Source: an uncultured Veillonella sp.
GTDB taxonomy: Bacteria; Bacillota; Negativicutes; Veillonellales; Veillonellaceae
Assembly: GCA_934216375.1 (NCBI GenBank)
Contig: CAKQBP010000006.1
Coordinates: 1-18,531 of the forward strand
Direction of reading: 5' to 3'
DNA: 18,531 nucleotides
Below are positions 15,136-18,531 of this stretch, piece after piece. Below the pieces are notes generated by a model. It made no database searches. It saw only the letters and a list, made by a program, of their open reading frames with translations, and was not told where the DNA came from. How positions within the stretch are numbered: position 1 is the first letter of the stretch; each line of letters opens with the position of its first letter. The translations under genes were made by a program, and so were the position numbers.

Positions 15136-15921
15136 GTGGGGCGTGAATTACTCCATTATGAAAATGTCTGCTTTCGCCGTGATGGTAGACCTATTTTAGA
15201 TAATGTAAATTGGCATATAGAGGACGGTGAACATTGGGCCTTATTAGGGCTTAATGGGGCTGGTAAATCAACGCTACTCAGCATGATACCTGCTTATCAA
15301 ATTCCCACAACGGGTACTTTACGTGTGTTTGGCAAGGAATTTGGTAAATATGCGTGGCCCAAAATCAAGGCTAGACTAGGATTTGTTAGCTCTGCGCTTG
15401 GACAATTTCAGTCAACCTTGGATAAACAAGTCGTTGAAGATATCGTTATTTCTGGTGCATTTAGTAGTATTGGTATATACCAAGAGGTAGCACCTGAGGT
15501 GCGCCAACGAGGTATGCAATTATTATCTGAATTTGGACTAGACTATTTGGAAGGTCATCGTTTTCGCACCTTATCTGCTGGCGAACAGCGCCGTGTATTG
15601 TTAGCGAGGTCTATTATGGCAAATCCAGAATTATTGATTTTGGATGAGCCTTGCTCTGGTTTGGACTTACCAGCGAGGGAGCAGTTTTTACGCATCGTAT
15701 CCACTTTGGTAGCTGAGCAGCAGACACCGATTATCTATGTGTCACATCAAATTGAAGAGATACTATCGTTTATTACTCATGTAGCTATCTTGCGAGAGGG
15801 TAAGATGATTCATGCAGGTCCTAAATACAAGGTACTAACTGATGATATTTTATCTGATGTCTTTGGACTTTCCGTACAAGTTGTATGGAAAGATGATCGT
15901 CCATGGGTGATGGTTCGGTAG
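15136..15921 (+). CDS. ABC transporter ATP-binding protein, YlmA-like
   Basis: A 261-residue stand-alone ABC ATPase starting at GTG, with AGGAG eight bases upstream. The Walker A motif is GLNGAGKST (38-46), the signature is LSAGEQRR (146-153), Walker B is LLILDEP (166-172) followed by SGLD, and the switch histidine is His204 in YVSH. The sequence style resembles the YlmA/ModF-like ATPases, which often have no adjacent permease. Here it is placed 11 bases after ilvN and so shares the ilv operon, with no membrane or binding-protein partner in the window. It might energise a branched-chain amino acid or cofactor transporter encoded elsewhere, or be a passenger. No clear terminator is seen after its stop. 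Confidence 0.88.
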   Translation: MGRELLHYENVCFRRDGRPILDNVNWHIEDGEHWALLGLNGAGKSTLLSMIPAYQIPTTGTLRVFGKEFGKYAWPKIKARLGFVSSALGQFQSTLDKQVVEDIVISGAFSSIGIYQEVAPEVRQRGMQLLSEFGLDYLEGHRFRTLSAGEQRRVLLARSIMANPELLILDEPCSGLDLPAREQFLRIVSTLVAEQQTPIIYVSHQIEEILSFITHVAILREGKMIHAGPKYKVLTDDILSDVFGLSVQVVWKDDRPWVMVR

Positions 15922-15998
15922 TTATCAAATTTTTTTATCAGAGGCTTAAAACTTGGCTTACTGATACTAAATTAATGTACGCCACATCTTGCAAAAAT

Positions 15999-17070
<1,072 letters not shown>

Positions 17071-17115
17071 GAGTATTACTTAGGTAATCTTTTGTGAGAT
17101 TATATGCTTATTAAA

Positions 17116-17144
17116 AGCGACCCCGTAAGGGGTCGCTATTTTTT
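17116..17144 (+). terminator. Intrinsic terminator of ilvC
   Basis: AGCGACCCC 17116-17124 pairs perfectly with GGGGTCGCT 17129-17137. A GTAA (GNRA) tetraloop caps it, and an A plus six T follow. Confidence 0.96.
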
Positions 17145-17206
17145 ATCTTTTCTTACATTATTTTGGGCCATCTTGACGATTACATCGAAAATATTGGAAT
17201 CAAATA

Positions 17207-17215
17207 TGGTATAAT
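17207..17215 (+). promoter_or_regulatory. Extended -10 promoter of the DUF3290-DUF421 pair
   Basis: TGGTATAAT is a perfect extended -10 element. No good -35 box lies 17 bases upstream. TTGACG at 17173-17178 is too far away to be its partner. It lies 28 bases before the next start codon, after the ilvC terminator. Confidence 0.6.
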
Positions 17216-17243
17216 AAAAAGTAATATTTGAAAGGAGTGTGGC

Positions 17244-17705
17244 ATGGATTTTTACACATTAGCCTATGTTGAAAGTCAGGCTACGGCTGGTCAGACATGG
17301 GGCTTTATTATAATTGTAGCTGTTCTGTTAGCATTGCTCATTTTGGGAGTACAAGTATTGCGAAATGGTTTTACTAGTCGCTATCGTGACCTGATGATTA
17401 TATTGTCTTTAATCGTAGTGTTCTTCTTAGGGCTTGAATACCAAGAGTATAATCGGATGAAAACCTATTCTGAGGACTCCTCTCGTATGGCTCAATTTTT
17501 ACATTCTTTTAGTTCAGATCGTTCCGTACCGAGCGACCAATTGGCGGTTAACTCCTTAAAGATTCGTAATGGTATGATTTTAAAAGTAAGTGATGCTTAC
17601 TATGAGGTTCAATTTAATCCAGAATTTTCAACCTATACTATTACGCGTGTTTATAAGGTAAGCCCTACAGATCGAATTCACGATAAAGCGGACACATTAC
17701 CATAA
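17244..17705 (+). CDS. DUF3290 family membrane protein
   Basis: A 153-residue protein with two predicted N-terminal membrane helices (about residues 19-39 and 49-65) and a soluble C-terminal domain of about 85 residues (SLKIRNGMILKVSDAYYEVQF). It matches the DUF3290 family, which in lactobacilli and relatives is found just before a DUF421 (YetF-like) gene, as here. AGGAG lies six bases upstream of the ATG. The next gene starts 12 bases after its stop, with its ribosome site touching the stop codon, so they are an operon and likely act together at the membrane. Function is not established; spore or stress links come from relatives only. Confidence 0.82.
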   Translation: MDFYTLAYVESQATAGQTWGFIIIVAVLLALLILGVQVLRNGFTSRYRDLMIILSLIVVFFLGLEYQEYNRMKTYSEDSSRMAQFLHSFSSDRSVPSDQLAVNSLKIRNGMILKVSDAYYEVQFNPEFSTYTITRVYKVSPTDRIHDKADTLP

Positions 17706-17717
17706 GGAGGACCACAT

Positions 17718-18437
17718 ATGACAGAAGCTATGGCCGTCTATGGGATGGTCTTTGCAAAACTCGCCATCGGTCTCTTGGCGATTATTCTACAAATCAATTT
17801 AATGGGTAAGGGCAATTTAGCCCCAACCTCTGCTTTAGACCAATTGCAAAACTACGTACTTGGTGGTATTATCGGTGCCATTATTTACAATGATCAAATT
17901 GGCATTTTACAGTTTATGTTAGTTCTTATTTTATGGACTATCCTCGTAATGACTCTTAAGTTTTTAAAAGGGAATCTTCGTATTTTTAAAGCAATTCTTG
18001 ATGGTCATCCAGTTATAGTAATCGAAAAAGGTCATATTCTAACAGAAGAATGTATGCGTTATGGTATACAAGCGGCTGAACTTAAATTAAAACTTCGTGC
18101 TGCCGGTGTTCAATATGTTACGGATGTTAAGCGTGCCGTATTGGAGCAAAACGGTCAGCTCAACGTGGTTCAATTCGGTGAAGATAATATTCGATTTGAC
18201 CTTATCGATGATGGTCAAATTAATCAGTTTACCCTCGATGTAATTGAAAAAGATAGAGATTGGCTTGAACAAGAAATCCAAGCTCAAGGATACTCTGTTA
18301 AGGACATATATATTGCAGAGTATAAAGATGAAAAAGTTGTTGTATATCCTTATGAAAGAAAACATCGCCCACAAATTGTAAGCACTCTTAAAAGTAAGAC
18401 CGCTCATACTAAGGATAAATTGAAATCTAAATTGTAA
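17718..18437 (+). CDS. DUF421 (YetF-like) membrane protein
   Basis: A 239-residue protein with three N-terminal membrane helices (roughly residues 7-27, 45-60 and 64-83), with the family pattern MGKGNLAPTSALDQLQNYVLGGIIG. A cytoplasmic domain follows, including GHPVIVIEKGHILTEECMRYG. This is the DUF421/YetF architecture. AGGAGG at 17705-17710 fixes the start at 17718. The C-terminal end is basic and lysine-rich (RKHRPQIVSTLKSKTAHTK), a possible nucleic acid or membrane-surface contact. It pairs with the DUF3290 gene. The role in the cell is unknown. The remaining bases 18438-18531 show no gene or clear terminator. Confidence 0.85.
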   Translation: MTEAMAVYGMVFAKLAIGLLAIILQINLMGKGNLAPTSALDQLQNYVLGGIIGAIIYNDQIGILQFMLVLILWTILVMTLKFLKGNLRIFKAILDGHPVIVIEKGHILTEECMRYGIQAAELKLKLRAAGVQYVTDVKRAVLEQNGQLNVVQFGEDNIRFDLIDDGQINQFTLDVIEKDRDWLEQEIQAQGYSVKDIYIAEYKDEKVVVYPYERKHRPQIVSTLKSKTAHTKDKLKSKL

Positions 18438-18531
18438 TATCTATTGGTTTTTTATTATAGGCGAAATTAGTATTATGTAATTTTATAGATGTACAAATGA
18501 TATGTAAAGTGTTATTAAGCCCACTATTCGT

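Noticed and set aside
15922..15990. Terminator after the ABC ATPase gene
   Set aside because: A T-run at about 15930 is preceded only by a 4-base stem, and the ATCAG/CTGAT repeat downstream has mismatched interior and no T-run.

Overview
The window reads as chromosome from a low-to-moderate G+C bacterium of the Firmicutes/Negativicutes type, most likely a Veillonella. The reasons are Bacillus-like S4, L13 and S9 proteins under sigma-A-type promoters, strong AGGAGG ribosome sites, a CitT/TtdT-type dicarboxylate carrier, a compact ilv cluster with a short class I ketol-acid reductoisomerase, and a DUF3290-DUF421 membrane pair. The genus is inferred from general familiarity, since no database search was possible.

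Layout. Positions 1-1202 hold the start of a YnfA/UPF0060 membrane protein and a LysR-type regulator, both on the minus strand. Positions 1412-2129 form a self-contained rpsD (S4) unit with consensus promoter and terminator. Positions 2165-3990 are a strikingly A+T-rich island with an MFS exporter (minus) and a small immunity-like protein (plus). Positions 4019-5048 are the rplM-rpsI (L13-S9) unit, with a leader hairpin that may be an L13 autoregulatory element. Positions 5101-6079 carry a PaaG-like crotonase. Positions 6082-7554 carry a small operon: 6-phosphogluconolactonase, TatA and a metal-binding HMA protein. Positions 7573-9470 pair a cupin with a DASS carboxylate transporter. Positions 9568-15921 are the ilv operon (leader ORF, ilvD, ilvA, ilvB, ilvN, an ABC ATPase). 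Positions 15999-17144 are ilvC with its own promoter and terminator. Positions 17207-18437 are the DUF3290-DUF421 pair.

The ilv genes together supply the common isoleucine/valine path: IlvA makes 2-oxobutyrate from threonine, IlvBN makes the acetohydroxyacids, IlvC isomerises and reduces them, and IlvD dehydrates the diols to the 2-oxo acids. No leucine-specific genes or aminotransferase are in view.

The most interesting signal lies just upstream of ilvD. A 43-codon ORF with a strong ribosome site encodes a peptide in which 13 of residues 2-17 are Ile, Leu or Val. It is followed by an intrinsic terminator placed immediately before ilvD, and a 14-base segment inside the ORF can pair with the 5' arm of that terminator. 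This is the architecture of a translation-coupled ilv attenuator. No T-box sequence is visible. The rival reading is an ordinary small membrane protein with its own terminator.
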